32,057 nt of DNA, from the IMG/VR virus record IMGVR_UViG_3300050033_000103, positions 1 through 32,057 of that record; one strand, given 5' to 3'. The translations under genes were made by a program, and so were the position numbers. Origin of the DNA: a virus. This document shows, in pieces, positions 19,892-27,990 of the stretch. The notes beneath the pieces were generated by a model. The model saw nothing but the letters and a program-made list of their open reading frames with translations. It was not told the origin of the DNA and made no database searches. How positions within the stretch are numbered: the stretch's first letter is position 1; each line of letters starts with the position of its first letter.

Positions 19892-21366
19892 TGGCGTATA
19901 ATCTTAGAGATCCAAAGCAGCGGCAACGATACCGCTACTTCATGTTCAAGCGCAGGGATTCTTTTTTTCCGCCTGCTGAAAAGATAGTGAAGCGCACGTT
20001 CCAACAGATGCGCACGCCGGTTATTGCAGCGATAACTAGCACCAGCAAAGAATCAATCAAAGGCGTCAATGCGGCGATCAAATCCTTTGAACCGCAGACA
20101 CGCAAGATGATTCAAAGCATCTGGATAATGGCAGGCAATGATGGCTATAAATTCGCTGTGCAGAACTTCGGCAATCACCAGCAGAAGGTTGCCGCCTGGT
20201 TATCCTATGTTGCTGGTTATATGAACACGCAGGCAGGCGCAAAGATCAAAGGCATTACTGCTGAAACGCAGGATCTGATTCAACACGCGCTGTTTGCGGG
20301 AATGGAACAGGAAGAATCTATACCGGAACTTACGGACCGCGTGCAGGGCGTGTTTGATGGCATGGAAGATTGGAGGGCAACACGAATCGCACGCAGCGAG
20401 ACTGTAGATGCCTACAACCAGGCGACATTGCAACAGGGCCGCGACGCGGGCAGCACGCTTGATATTATGTGGATCGCTACAGACGATGACAGGACTAGGC
20501 CCGCGCACGCCGCGATGGATGGTGAAACAATACCACACGACCAGACAGAAGGGTTTGATTGTGAGGATGGAACCAATTGGCCAGGCGAGGCAGTCAATTG
20601 CAGGTGTTGCATTGGGCATGCAGTGCCAGAAGCAGGGGAAACGCCAGCGGAAGGAACAGAAGAACCGGCAGCGCAAGAAGGCGGCAATGTGATGGATGGT
20701 TGGCCACAGGCGCAGGGATCAAATGACTTCATAGACAATTATCCAGAATTAAATGATACTGTGGAGAATCTAGGAATTGCAACACATTCTGATATGGGTA
20801 ACGATTTAAGCGTTGCAAATACATTTGCGCAGGAAATTGGGGATGCGTTGGATGACGGAAGGTTGACCGCCAAACCAATGCTGCTTGATAGTTACGAAAT
20901 GCCAGAAAATGTGTTGATGCGTATAGATGCGAATTACAAATATTATGGTGAACCTGTTGGAACCAGGATTTCGTATAATTCAATATTGAGCCACGACGAT
21001 TGGGAAAGACTATTTGGTGAAAACCATTCTTTGATTGTAAATAACTTACCACCTGGAAACAGCATGGCTTATGCAAAAGATGCAGACGGCGCTATTAAAA
21101 TGGCAACAGATCATGAAATTGGGCATCAGATTATTGCAGACCAGGGAATGAACCATTACACTGATTGGTTTGATTATTACCATTCCGCATTGGGGAAAGA
21201 AGCACTTGGAAGAATGTCATTATACACAGGCAAAAATGAAGAAGAAGCATGGGCGGAAACATACACGATGTATGTAAACGGACAGCAAAGATATATACCC
21301 AATACGGCGCTTAATATGTTTAATAAGTGGGCAAAAATGGACGGATACCTTAAGGGATTAACATGA
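19891..21366 (+). CDS. MuF head protein fused to a zinc-metallopeptidase-like domain
   Basis: 491 residues. Residues 1-250 are a MuF/SPP1 gp7-type minor head protein, including ATRIARSETVDAYNQATLQQ, WIATDDDRTRPAHAAMDG and AVNCRCC. MuF proteins sit in the capsid near the portal and can enter the host with the DNA. After an acidic linker (250-270) comes a separate domain. Near its end it has H408-E409-I-G-H412 (HEIGH) and, 40 residues on, NEEEAWAET (E452/E456), the third-ligand pattern of zincin toxins. The fusion therefore resembles MuF toxin proteins of bacterial phages. Head-protein maturation by this domain is the main alternative. Confidence 0.8.
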   Translation: MAYNLRDPKQRQRYRYFMFKRRDSFFPPAEKIVKRTFQQMRTPVIAAITSTSKESIKGVNAAIKSFEPQTRKMIQSIWIMAGNDGYKFAVQNFGNHQQKVAAWLSYVAGYMNTQAGAKIKGITAETQDLIQHALFAGMEQEESIPELTDRVQGVFDGMEDWRATRIARSETVDAYNQATLQQGRDAGSTLDIMWIATDDDRTRPAHAAMDGETIPHDQTEGFDCEDGTNWPGEAVNCRCCIGHAVPEAGETPAEGTEEPAAQEGGNVMDGWPQAQGSNDFIDNYPELNDTVENLGIATHSDMGNDLSVANTFAQEIGDALDDGRLTAKPMLLDSYEMPENVLMRIDANYKYYGEPVGTRISYNSILSHDDWERLFGENHSLIVNNLPPGNSMAYAKDADGAIKMATDHEIGHQIIADQGMNHYTDWFDYYHSALGKEALGRMSLYTGKNEEEAWAETYTMYVNGQQRYIPNTALNMFNKWAKMDGYLKGLT

Positions 21367-21530
21367 CTGTAGAAGTTCCACAATGTATGTTCTGTGTCCA
21401 TCTGAAGAAAGGCACATACACCTGTAGCGCATTCCCTGTTGAGATCCCTAAAGACATATTGCTTAATAATTTTATGCACACGAAGCCATATCCAGGCGAT
21501 CACGGCATTTTGTTTGAAGCGAAACAATAA
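21363..21530 (+). CDS. Small Cys protein paired with MuF
   Basis: 55 residues. The pattern C-x-x-C-V-H ... C-S-AFP-x-x-IP-x-x-I ... H-T-K-P-Y-P-G-D-H-G-I-x-FE (residues 8-52) matches a small conserved protein seen next to MuF genes in many phages, function unknown. ATG overlaps the MuF stop (ATGA). It may bind or silence the MuF C-terminal domain inside the producing cell; this is inference from coupling only. Confidence 0.65.
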   Translation: MTVEVPQCMFCVHLKKGTYTCSAFPVEIPKDILLNNFMHTKPYPGDHGILFEAKQ

Positions 21531-21550
21531 ACTATATTTTACATATCTGT

Positions 21551-21587
21551 GCAGTTCCGCATAGAAATGCGTTTCAGACTAAACTGC
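21551..21587 (+). promoter_or_regulatory. Nested inverted repeat before the protease gene
   Basis: GCAGTT (21551-21556) pairs with AACTGC (21582-21587), and inside it CGCAT (21558-21562) pairs with ATGCG (21567-21571). A pyrimidine-rich stretch (TTATCTCTTTTA) follows, then AGGTGAT before ATG 21619. This gap of 88 bases may end the portal-MuF transcript and start or attenuate the capsid transcript. Confidence 0.4.
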
Positions 21588-21618
21588 GCTTATCTCTTTT
21601 ACTCAAATAGGTGATCTG

Positions 21619-22719
21619 ATGGCAGAACCACAACTTCTTTACAAAGATAATTCGCTGCCTCTTGAAACGCCAGATGAAAAGGGTTGGGTTGAAGGCTATG
21701 CCTCTGTCTATGACGTGGTTGATTCGCAAAAGGATGCTGTGGACCGCGGCGCATTCGCAAAGGCACTACTGAATCCTGGCAAGATTAAATTTCTCTGGCA
21801 ACATGATTATAAAAGGCCAATTGGCAGAATCCACAAACTTTGGGACGATGAAAAAGGCTTAAAGTATCGTGCGCGCTACAACCTCAAAACAAGTTGGGGC
21901 CGTGACGCATACGAAGCCGCCGTAAACCAGGACATTGACGGAAACAGCATTGGCTATGATCTGCGAAACGGAAAGGCATTCAAAGATGACGACGGGGTGC
22001 AACACCTTTCGGACATAAATCTTTGGGAAGTAAGCAACGTCACATTTCCCAGCAATGTTGAGGCAACTAATACTTCGGTGAAGTCCGATAGCATGTTTAC
22101 AAAATCAATAACGGATCAGGATAAGACGGACTTGCTGGCAGGTATAGACAAAGAAAACCTGCAGGATTTAACGTCATATCACAGGCGCTTGCATCAATGG
22201 TCTGCACAAGGCGCGCTTCTTACGGGTTTCTCACAATCTGATATGGATTGGCTGCACACGCAAGTCGAAAAGGCGATGTGCGCGATACACAAAGCAGCAA
22301 AACCGCCAGAAGATTGTGCAGATCCATCGCCGTTGGAATGGAAGAAATCAGACGGAACAGAAATTGAATTTAAATGCGCCCACATCAGCGCCGTAACGGA
22401 CCGGATCAAAGAACGTGAAAGTGCAAAAGATTCTGGTGGCAAAGGCGACGAACCGCCGGAAGAAAAACAGGGACGGGTTCTTTCAGCAAAGAACGAAAGC
22501 GATCTGCGCGACGCACACGGAAGTCTGAAAGATGCACACACAAAGATTGCTGGCGTTCTTAAACAAGTCACAGGCAAAGCACCGGCGGAAGATGTTACCG
22601 GCGAAGCAGCGCCACCAACACCTGTTGCTGACAACGGAAATGGAAAATCAGACGAAGCAATCAAATTAAAACTTACTGAAATTCTTGAAAACTTGAATCT
22701 TGTTAAATCGAAATCGTAA
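21619..22719 (+). CDS. Prohead protease (HK97 type) with long C-terminal extension
   Basis: 366 residues. The protease domain covers about 1-155. It has VEGYASVYDVVDSQKDAVDR, WQHDYKRPIGR with H62, and GNSIGYDL with S110, the His and Ser of the S78/U35 family. It cleaves the scaffold and capsid delta domain during maturation. The remaining 210 residues are charged and helical (including KNESDLRDAHGSLKDAH) and may act as a fused scaffold or be self-cleaved. AGGTGATCTG precedes the start. Confidence 0.85.
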   Translation: MAEPQLLYKDNSLPLETPDEKGWVEGYASVYDVVDSQKDAVDRGAFAKALLNPGKIKFLWQHDYKRPIGRIHKLWDDEKGLKYRARYNLKTSWGRDAYEAAVNQDIDGNSIGYDLRNGKAFKDDDGVQHLSDINLWEVSNVTFPSNVEATNTSVKSDSMFTKSITDQDKTDLLAGIDKENLQDLTSYHRRLHQWSAQGALLTGFSQSDMDWLHTQVEKAMCAIHKAAKPPEDCADPSPLEWKKSDGTEIEFKCAHISAVTDRIKERESAKDSGGKGDEPPEEKQGRVLSAKNESDLRDAHGSLKDAHTKIAGVLKQVTGKAPAEDVTGEAAPPTPVADNGNGKSDEAIKLKLTEILENLNLVKSKS

Positions 22720-22750
22720 CTGAATGATGAATGAGAGGGGACCAAACACT

Positions 22751-23986
22751 ATGCCTACAATGGAAGAACTAATTGTGGAACTTCAAAAAGGCGTGACCGA
22801 TTATAACTCAAAGGTTGATTCACGCTTTGATGAATTCGCAAACAACCAAAAGTCTATTGACGAACGGTTAAAAACCATCGAAACGAAGCAGAACACGCCA
22901 GGCAAAGGACTGATCGGTTTTGACAAAGACGATGATCTTGAATACAAATGGGACCAGGACTTTCAAAAATCCCTTTGGACCAAAGGCTACCAATACGACG
23001 AATTGACGTATATAAAGGAATTCGTTGATTCGCACAGCAAGCGTGAAACGCCTGATTATCTAAAGACCATCGCATCAAACGATCTGACTACCGGCGGCTA
23101 CTGGATGCCATTTACGATGTCAACCAGGGTAATCGAAAGGATCTTACTGCTTTCTCCACTGCGTAATATCGCATCAGTCGAAACCCTGCAAAATGGTGAC
23201 GAACTGGTGATGCTTGGTGAAGAAGGCACGATGCCTGCCGGTTGGACATCAGAACACGGCGCACGCGCTGCAACTGCCAACATGACGCTGACAGAACGCA
23301 GGATTCCAACGCATCCAATGTATGCGATGCCGATAATGACACAGAAGATGGCACGCATTGCCGCGTTCGACGTTGAAAGCTGGATGACCAGAAAGGTTAG
23401 TGCATATATGGCATACCTGGAAGGTGTTGCATTCGTCACTGGTGATGGCGCTGGCCAACCAGAAGGAATCATAACGGCAGCCAACAGGACAGGTTCAGTT
23501 GTTTCAACAACGGTTACTGGCGCGGCGGCGGCTATTTCTGATTTCGATTGCCTCATTGATCTGCAGGAATCCCTGCCAGAACAATACCAACAGAACGCCT
23601 GCTGGTTAATGACACGCGCAACCAAAGCATACCTGCGCAAGTTCCAGGACGGAATGGGGCGTTATATGCTTGAAGAAAACGTGCAAGCGCAATACGGCAT
23701 CTCGTCAGAAGTCATGGGCAAGTCCACTGACATGCTGCTAGGAAAGCCAATTGTGTATATGCCAGCGATGCAGGCGGTGGTTACGGCGGTTAACGGCGTT
23801 GACCAGATACCCATAATTTACGGCGACATACAGGAAGCCTACACCATCGTTGATAACCCAGGGATCTACACCATCCGCGATGAGATAACCACGAAGGGCG
23901 CGGTTTCGCTGTTCAGTGAACGGCTCGGTGTTGGCGGTGGCGCAGTTAACGAACGCGCTTACGTCGGACTGCAGGTTGGAACCTAA
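22751..23986 (+). CDS. Major capsid protein (HK97 fold)
   Basis: 411 residues from ATG 22751, which follows GAGAGGGGACC; a nearer upstream frame extension adds only nine residues. Residues 1-60 are a coiled coil typical of the scaffold-like delta domain. The shell part begins near GKGLIGFDKDDD and shows TTGGYWMPFTMSTRVIERIL, LEGVAFVTGDGAGQPEGI and FSERLGVGGGAVNERAYVGL, which are regular HK97 capsid features. It directly follows the protease gene. About 415 copies per shell would be usual for T=7, but that cannot be read here. Confidence 0.93.
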   Translation: MPTMEELIVELQKGVTDYNSKVDSRFDEFANNQKSIDERLKTIETKQNTPGKGLIGFDKDDDLEYKWDQDFQKSLWTKGYQYDELTYIKEFVDSHSKRETPDYLKTIASNDLTTGGYWMPFTMSTRVIERILLLSPLRNIASVETLQNGDELVMLGEEGTMPAGWTSEHGARAATANMTLTERRIPTHPMYAMPIMTQKMARIAAFDVESWMTRKVSAYMAYLEGVAFVTGDGAGQPEGIITAANRTGSVVSTTVTGAAAAISDFDCLIDLQESLPEQYQQNACWLMTRATKAYLRKFQDGMGRYMLEENVQAQYGISSEVMGKSTDMLLGKPIVYMPAMQAVVTAVNGVDQIPIIYGDIQEAYTIVDNPGIYTIRDEITTKGAVSLFSERLGVGGGAVNERAYVGLQVGT

Positions 23987-24016
23987 TCTAGTAAAAAGTG
24001 AAGGTGTGAAAAGATT

Positions 24017-24406
24017 ATGACACACACAACCGCAGTTTACTTTGACAACGGTGGCAGCGATATTGTCATTCAACCCACCGGATCAGTAACGCTTACGGGG
24101 GCCGTGGCATCGGTTGGATCGCTGACCGCTGGCACGTCACTGTTAGTAAACACAACGTCAGTTCTGACGGGTAACGTGACGATAGGCGCAAGCAAAGTCG
24201 TGATAACGGCGGCAACCGGATTAGTCACCATTGATGGCGGTGCAACAAACCCAGGTCTGAAACTGACCGGCGCAGGCAATGTAAGCGGAACCACGGCAGG
24301 AACCGCATATACAAGTGGCGCACCGTCTTTGTGCGCTGCACAACTGTCAATGCGCGTTTACATCGGAACAACGCCATACAGAATACCACTGTGGGCTGAC
24401 GCATAA
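24017..24406 (+). CDS. Beta-rich capsid decoration-like protein
   Basis: 129 residues, low in charge, with repeated Thr/Val/Gly strands (SVTLTGAVASVGSLTAG, LTGNVTIGASKVVITAATG) and a compact end (RVYIGTTPYRIPLW). The strand spacing suggests a short beta helix or trimeric spike. GAAGGTGTGAAAAG precedes the start. Its place right after the capsid gene makes a decoration or spike protein likely, with no recognised family. Confidence 0.6.
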   Translation: MTHTTAVYFDNGGSDIVIQPTGSVTLTGAVASVGSLTAGTSLLVNTTSVLTGNVTIGASKVVITAATGLVTIDGGATNPGLKLTGAGNVSGTTAGTAYTSGAPSLCAAQLSMRVYIGTTPYRIPLWADA

Positions 24407-24425
24407 CGCCCTAAATCTAGAACAA

Positions 24426-24602
24426 ATGGAAATAACCAAAGATCAGTTACTGGCCAAAGTTGCAGAGTATGAAGGTAGCAAGGCGCAGCACATTGCGGAA
24501 GCAAATGCCTGTGCCGGTGCTATTGGAGTGTGTCAGCAACTGATCGAAATTCTTGATACTGAAAAAGAAGAACCAACTCAAAAGGAACCAGAGGGAAAAT
24601 AA
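24426..24602 (+). CDS. 58-residue helical protein
   Basis: One long helix (ITKDQLLAKVAEYEGSKAQH, then ANACAGAIGVCQQLIEIL) with an acidic Pro/Glu tail. The pattern E-(T/S)-x-x-QH-x-A-x-x-x-A-x-x-GA-(I)-x-x-C-x-x-L is common in small proteins lying between capsid and fibre genes of various phages. Its stop is two bases before the next start. Function unknown. Confidence 0.6.
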   Translation: MEITKDQLLAKVAEYEGSKAQHIAEANACAGAIGVCQQLIEILDTEKEEPTQKEPEGK

Positions 24603-24604
24603 CT

Positions 24605-25090
24605 ATGTCGCAAAAAGACGAACTGCGCAGGATGAAAGTGGCCGTTAAGTTTGACTACACATCAATTACCAACGCCGCTGCTTTCCAAACCGCGCACACA
24701 ACCACCTGTGTAGATACGCAGGGATATGAAACGAATATGTATCTGTTGATGCTGCACGCCGCAGCCGTGACAGACAACTACGTTTTCACGCTGTATGAAT
24801 CTGATACAAGCGCAACCGATACGCCAGGCACAACGATGACGGCATGCGGAACTGGCGATGTCATAGCCGTTGTCGATGACAACGATGCAACGATAAAGGC
24901 AAAGATCAGTGCGGCAGGCGTGCTTACGACCACGGCAGCCACCACCGACAATGGCCACGCATATATCTTTGAATATCTCGGCACAAAGCGTTGGATCAAA
25001 TTGTATGCAACAGTTGGAGCAGTAACGATTCCAATGACGTTGTTTACGATCCAGATGCACCCACGCCACGGCCCTTACTACAGTCCTTAA
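24605..25090 (+). CDS. Head-associated beta protein (minor head/decoration)
   Basis: 161 residues. The layout (short helix, strand VKFDYTSITNAAAFQTAHTT, VTDNYVFTLYESDT, a long Thr-rich beta part, and YLGTKRWIKLYATVGA near the end) resembles phage minor head proteins that follow the capsid gene. GAGGGAAAATAACT precedes the start. Followed by a terminator. Confidence 0.55.
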   Translation: MSQKDELRRMKVAVKFDYTSITNAAAFQTAHTTTCVDTQGYETNMYLLMLHAAAVTDNYVFTLYESDTSATDTPGTTMTACGTGDVIAVVDDNDATIKAKISAAGVLTTTAATTDNGHAYIFEYLGTKRWIKLYATVGAVTIPMTLFTIQMHPRHGPYYSP

Positions 25091-25099
25091 ACGTAGAAT

Positions 25100-25135
25100 C
25101 AGCAGTTTAACCCTGCTGGTTCTTTTCCTTTATTT
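25100..25135 (+). terminator. Hairpin plus T-rich terminator after the head genes
   Basis: CAGCAG (25100-25105) and CTGCTG (25113-25118) form a 6-bp stem with a 7-base loop, followed by GTTCTTTTCCTTTATTTC. It separates the head genes from the fibre cassette. Confidence 0.6.
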
Positions 25136-25184
25136 CGCATTCGCGCCTATTTAGGTCAAACCTAGATACATCACAGGTAAAATT

Positions 25185-26576
25185 ATGACAAACGATATTA
25201 CGAAGCAGCGCCCAAAGACGGGAAGAACGCTGCGTGAAGATTCTTCTGTTATTAACACTGCAGATTTGCAGGCGTTAAACACCACTGTTGTAACAACAAC
25301 GCCGCTGATAATTGATGCCGTTTACACTGGCGCAACGCTTGACACATTATCCATTTTTCCAGTTCCTGCAATGGCATTCGCTTATGCACAGTCAGATGTG
25401 GCAAGCGCCACGCTTGGATTTCTGATTGAGCAAAGCGATAATGCAAATATGTCATCGCCAAGCACGATTGTTTCAGCGACGGCATCAGCCGGTGCTCTTA
25501 CGGCCCTGGCTCCAACGGCGATAACGAAGCGATACGTCCGCGTCAGATATACCAATGCGCACGCCAACCCACAAACCACGTTTATATTACTATTTGGATA
25601 TACAAGTGGAACGGAAAACGTCACAACAATAACGGGGTCAGTTACGGCGACGCTATCAAGCCAGGCATTCACAAATGCAATTCTTACGGCTGTTGAAGAT
25701 AACATTACGCACACGCTTGGCGTTCAGATAAAAGGCGTGCGACCCGCAGCAGCAGGATGCTATGCGCATAGGGCAACGCTTGTTGCACCGGATCTTGTTG
25801 GCGCAGTCGCAACCGCACCGACAGTTCCGACGTTCGCAGATGCAACGGCAAACCCAAGTAGCGCGCTCACCAATGTAGCATATAAAGCGGCGTATGTAGT
25901 GCGAAACGGCATGGGTGTAACTCTTGCATCGGCATTAGCAACGGTAACACCAACAAACGGCCACATGGTTCGCGTGACGATCCCCGCAGCATGGGGCTCT
26001 GCCCTTAGCGATACGGACTTGATATATGAAATATTCATGTCAACGGATGCTGCCCCCCTACACATTGCAACGTTCACAGGCGCACAGTTAGCGGCAAGCG
26101 GCACGTCGAATCACGGATGTTACGTCATCACAGCAGAAACACCCGTCACAACTGCTGCAGACGCAAGAGCGGCATGGGCCGTTGATATAGGTTGTGTAGG
26201 AACGGGCATTGCAACGACCAACGCGATGTTTGCAACCAGCACCGCATATTCACAAGCCACGATTGCCGGATTAACGCCGGTTGCAACGACAGGATACAAT
26301 AATGCTGATGTGTTTGTGGATGCGACGCCAACAGCATATTCAGTAGGGGCCGCAGCACCTTCGCTGACGTTAATTCCTGTATATCTAAACGATAAACAAA
26401 CCGCTAATTATCATGTCGGCGCGCCTATCGTTATGAACATATTAGGCGGTGCTGGTCAATCATTCCGACAATTGTATAATCTGACCACAAACGGCGCAAG
26501 TGTGATGATTCTGGTTGGAAGTATCGCAAATGTTACTGTCAACAGAATTGATATAACGCCAACGAGTGTGGTCTGA
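25185..26576 (+). CDS. Large beta-rich structural protein, probably fibre or spike
   Basis: 463 residues, rich in Ala/Thr/Val and poor in charge. It has several repeated beta modules: residues 30-150 (SNN-type strands, YVRVRYTNAHANPQTTF), 200-330 (Ala-Pro-Thr-rich, AAYVVRNGMGVTLASALATV) and 340-463. The pattern is of a virion surface protein; no enzyme motif or named family is recognised. ACAGGTAAAATT precedes ATG 25185. Its stop codon is the first unit of the heptamer repeat at 26570. Confidence 0.6.
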   Translation: MTNDITKQRPKTGRTLREDSSVINTADLQALNTTVVTTTPLIIDAVYTGATLDTLSIFPVPAMAFAYAQSDVASATLGFLIEQSDNANMSSPSTIVSATASAGALTALAPTAITKRYVRVRYTNAHANPQTTFILLFGYTSGTENVTTITGSVTATLSSQAFTNAILTAVEDNITHTLGVQIKGVRPAAAGCYAHRATLVAPDLVGAVATAPTVPTFADATANPSSALTNVAYKAAYVVRNGMGVTLASALATVTPTNGHMVRVTIPAAWGSALSDTDLIYEIFMSTDAAPLHIATFTGAQLAASGTSNHGCYVITAETPVTTAADARAAWAVDIGCVGTGIATTNAMFATSTAYSQATIAGLTPVATTGYNNADVFVDATPTAYSVGAAAPSLTLIPVYLNDKQTANYHVGAPIVMNILGGAGQSFRQLYNLTTNGASVMILVGSIANVTVNRIDITPTSVV

Positions 26577-26649
26577 GGTCTGAGGTCTAAGGTCTGAGGT
26601 CTAAGGTCTGAGGTTTAATGTCTAATGTCTAAATGTCTGAGGTCTGAGG
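26570..26649 (+). repeat. Heptamer tandem repeat GGTCTRA starting in a stop codon
   Basis: About eleven units of the 7-bp motif GGTCTGA / GGTCTAA (later units GGTTTAA, TGTCTAA) run without gap. The first unit (26570-26576) contains the TGA stop of the fibre gene. As seven is not a multiple of three, TGA and TAA appear in all forward frames. It fills the whole spacer to the next start. Confidence 0.9.
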
Positions 26650-26657
26650 CATAAAAA

Positions 26658-26768
26658 ATGGCAGCATCACAACCAACGGGAAACTCCGGTGGAACGCCTA
26701 TACGAAAGTGGTCTGGAAACACATACTGCCGAAAAATGGCATGGCGAAAAGGGGCGGTATTTAGGTGA
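26658..26768 (+). CDS. 36-residue hypothetical peptide
   Basis: ATG 26658 follows GAGGCATAAAAA, the same 14-base leader as the gene at 28805, so it may be a true start. The product is basic (IRKW, YCRKMAWRKG) and ends just before the next gene's ribosome binding site. It could instead be the displaced start of the next gene after a frameshift. Confidence 0.35.
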   Translation: MAASQPTGNSGGTPIRKWSGNTYCRKMAWRKGAVFR

Positions 26769-26772
26769 AAAA

Positions 26773-27942
26773 ATGACCGCGATAGGACTTCAATGGGTTC
26801 AATCGACCGACGCTTATACGCGCCTGGAAGCAACGGCGGGAATGACCGCGGCACAGGCAACGGCCCTATGCAATACGATGGGTCCTTACCAGTATATGCG
26901 CCGCTGTAACGTGCTTGACAACGGCACAATAAGCGCATTTTACGGCGACCGATGTTACGATGATTCAGCCGCTGGCGTGGCTACAAACGGGCAGGCAATG
27001 GTGAACGTCAAAAAGTTTTGGTATGCAACGGACTTCGCAACGGCGGGGACTTACCGATGGTATATCTCTGACACAGGAACTGAGACAATACATCAGGGTT
27101 CTCCGACAGCATGGAAGGTGTATCCGGCGTTTATCAGGAACGGCGTTACCTACAACGATTTATTTGTTGCCGCATACAAGGGGTCAATCCGCGTTATAAA
27201 CGGGCAAGGATGGTATGAATCAAAAGCCGGAGTATTGCCAACGACTAGCACAGAGTGCCATACCCTTTGCGGCACATATGAAACTATCTCAGGGAATAAC
27301 ACCTTAGCGGGCACGCACGGAACTAACTGGATCCCCTATGATTTTCTGTCACACTCCATGCTCCAGATGTTATTCTTACTCGAATACGGCACGTTTAACA
27401 GTCAATCGGTGTTTCCAGGCGTGACAAACTTAGCTACCAATATAAGGGTGAATACTGGACTTACCCCGTTGCTTGGCAATTCTAGTGGACAAGCAACCTA
27501 CGTTGTTCCTTCTACTGGCGAAACCACATACCCGTTTAGTTATAGGGGGATCGAAGGGCTGTGGGGGGACTATGTAACGCTGCTTGCAGGGATTAATATT
27601 AAAGCGGATCATATGCCGTGGGTGGCGGATCATGGTTTTGCACAAGATACATTCGACGGCACTATCTACGTTGACACCGGAGTTACCTTACCATCTGCCG
27701 ACGGGTATATCTCAGACATAGCGCATACTGCGTCATTTGATTATGGTTTTTTAGCCAGCGCCGCTACAGGATCCTCCACAACCAAACTATGTGATTGGCA
27801 CTGGCAGCAGTTGGGTAACTGTTTCCCGAGAGTTAGCGGGGCATCAAACATGGGGAGTTATTACGGTTTGTTTGAATTTGATACTACGCTCACAACAAGC
27901 AACGGCGGTGCTGGAAATACGCGGTTGGTTTTCTATAAATAA
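26773..27942 (+). CDS. Receptor-binding-like protein with possible C-type-lectin fold
   Basis: 389 residues from ATG 26773, preceded by TTAGGTGAAA, the ribosome binding site used elsewhere here; an upstream GTG (26689) would add 28 less typical residues. The middle has a segment found in phage tip proteins (MLQMLFLLEYGTFNSQSVFP). The end WQQLGNCFPRVSGASNMGSY followed by GGAGNTRLVFY resembles the C-type-lectin/formylglycine-type domain of receptor-binding proteins, including targets of diversity-generating retroelements. No reverse transcriptase is present in the window. It probably recognises the host surface. Confidence 0.6.
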   Translation: MTAIGLQWVQSTDAYTRLEATAGMTAAQATALCNTMGPYQYMRRCNVLDNGTISAFYGDRCYDDSAAGVATNGQAMVNVKKFWYATDFATAGTYRWYISDTGTETIHQGSPTAWKVYPAFIRNGVTYNDLFVAAYKGSIRVINGQGWYESKAGVLPTTSTECHTLCGTYETISGNNTLAGTHGTNWIPYDFLSHSMLQMLFLLEYGTFNSQSVFPGVTNLATNIRVNTGLTPLLGNSSGQATYVVPSTGETTYPFSYRGIEGLWGDYVTLLAGINIKADHMPWVADHGFAQDTFDGTIYVDTGVTLPSADGYISDIAHTASFDYGFLASAATGSSTTKLCDWHWQQLGNCFPRVSGASNMGSYYGLFEFDTTLTTSNGGAGNTRLVFYK

Positions 27943-27966
27943 TCAGAAATTCAGAAATTCAGAAAT
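27943..27966 (+). repeat. Three tandem copies of the 8-bp unit TCAGAAAT
   Basis: The repeat starts at the base after the stop codon of the receptor-binding-like gene and is followed by two AAAAAACT-like units up to the ATG at 27991. No other content is seen in the spacer, and no clear ribosome binding site. Confidence 0.85.
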
Positions 27967-27990
27967 AAGAAAAAACTAAAAAACTAAGAA

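Noticed and set aside
26570-26649. Heptamer array as a CRISPR or telomere-like end
   Set aside because: Units are contiguous with no spacers, the array is internal, and it starts in a stop codon between two structural genes.
26689-26772. GTG start for the receptor-binding-like protein
   Set aside because: ATG 26773 has the AGGTGAAA site used by other genes, while the GTG start has none and overlaps another plausible frame.
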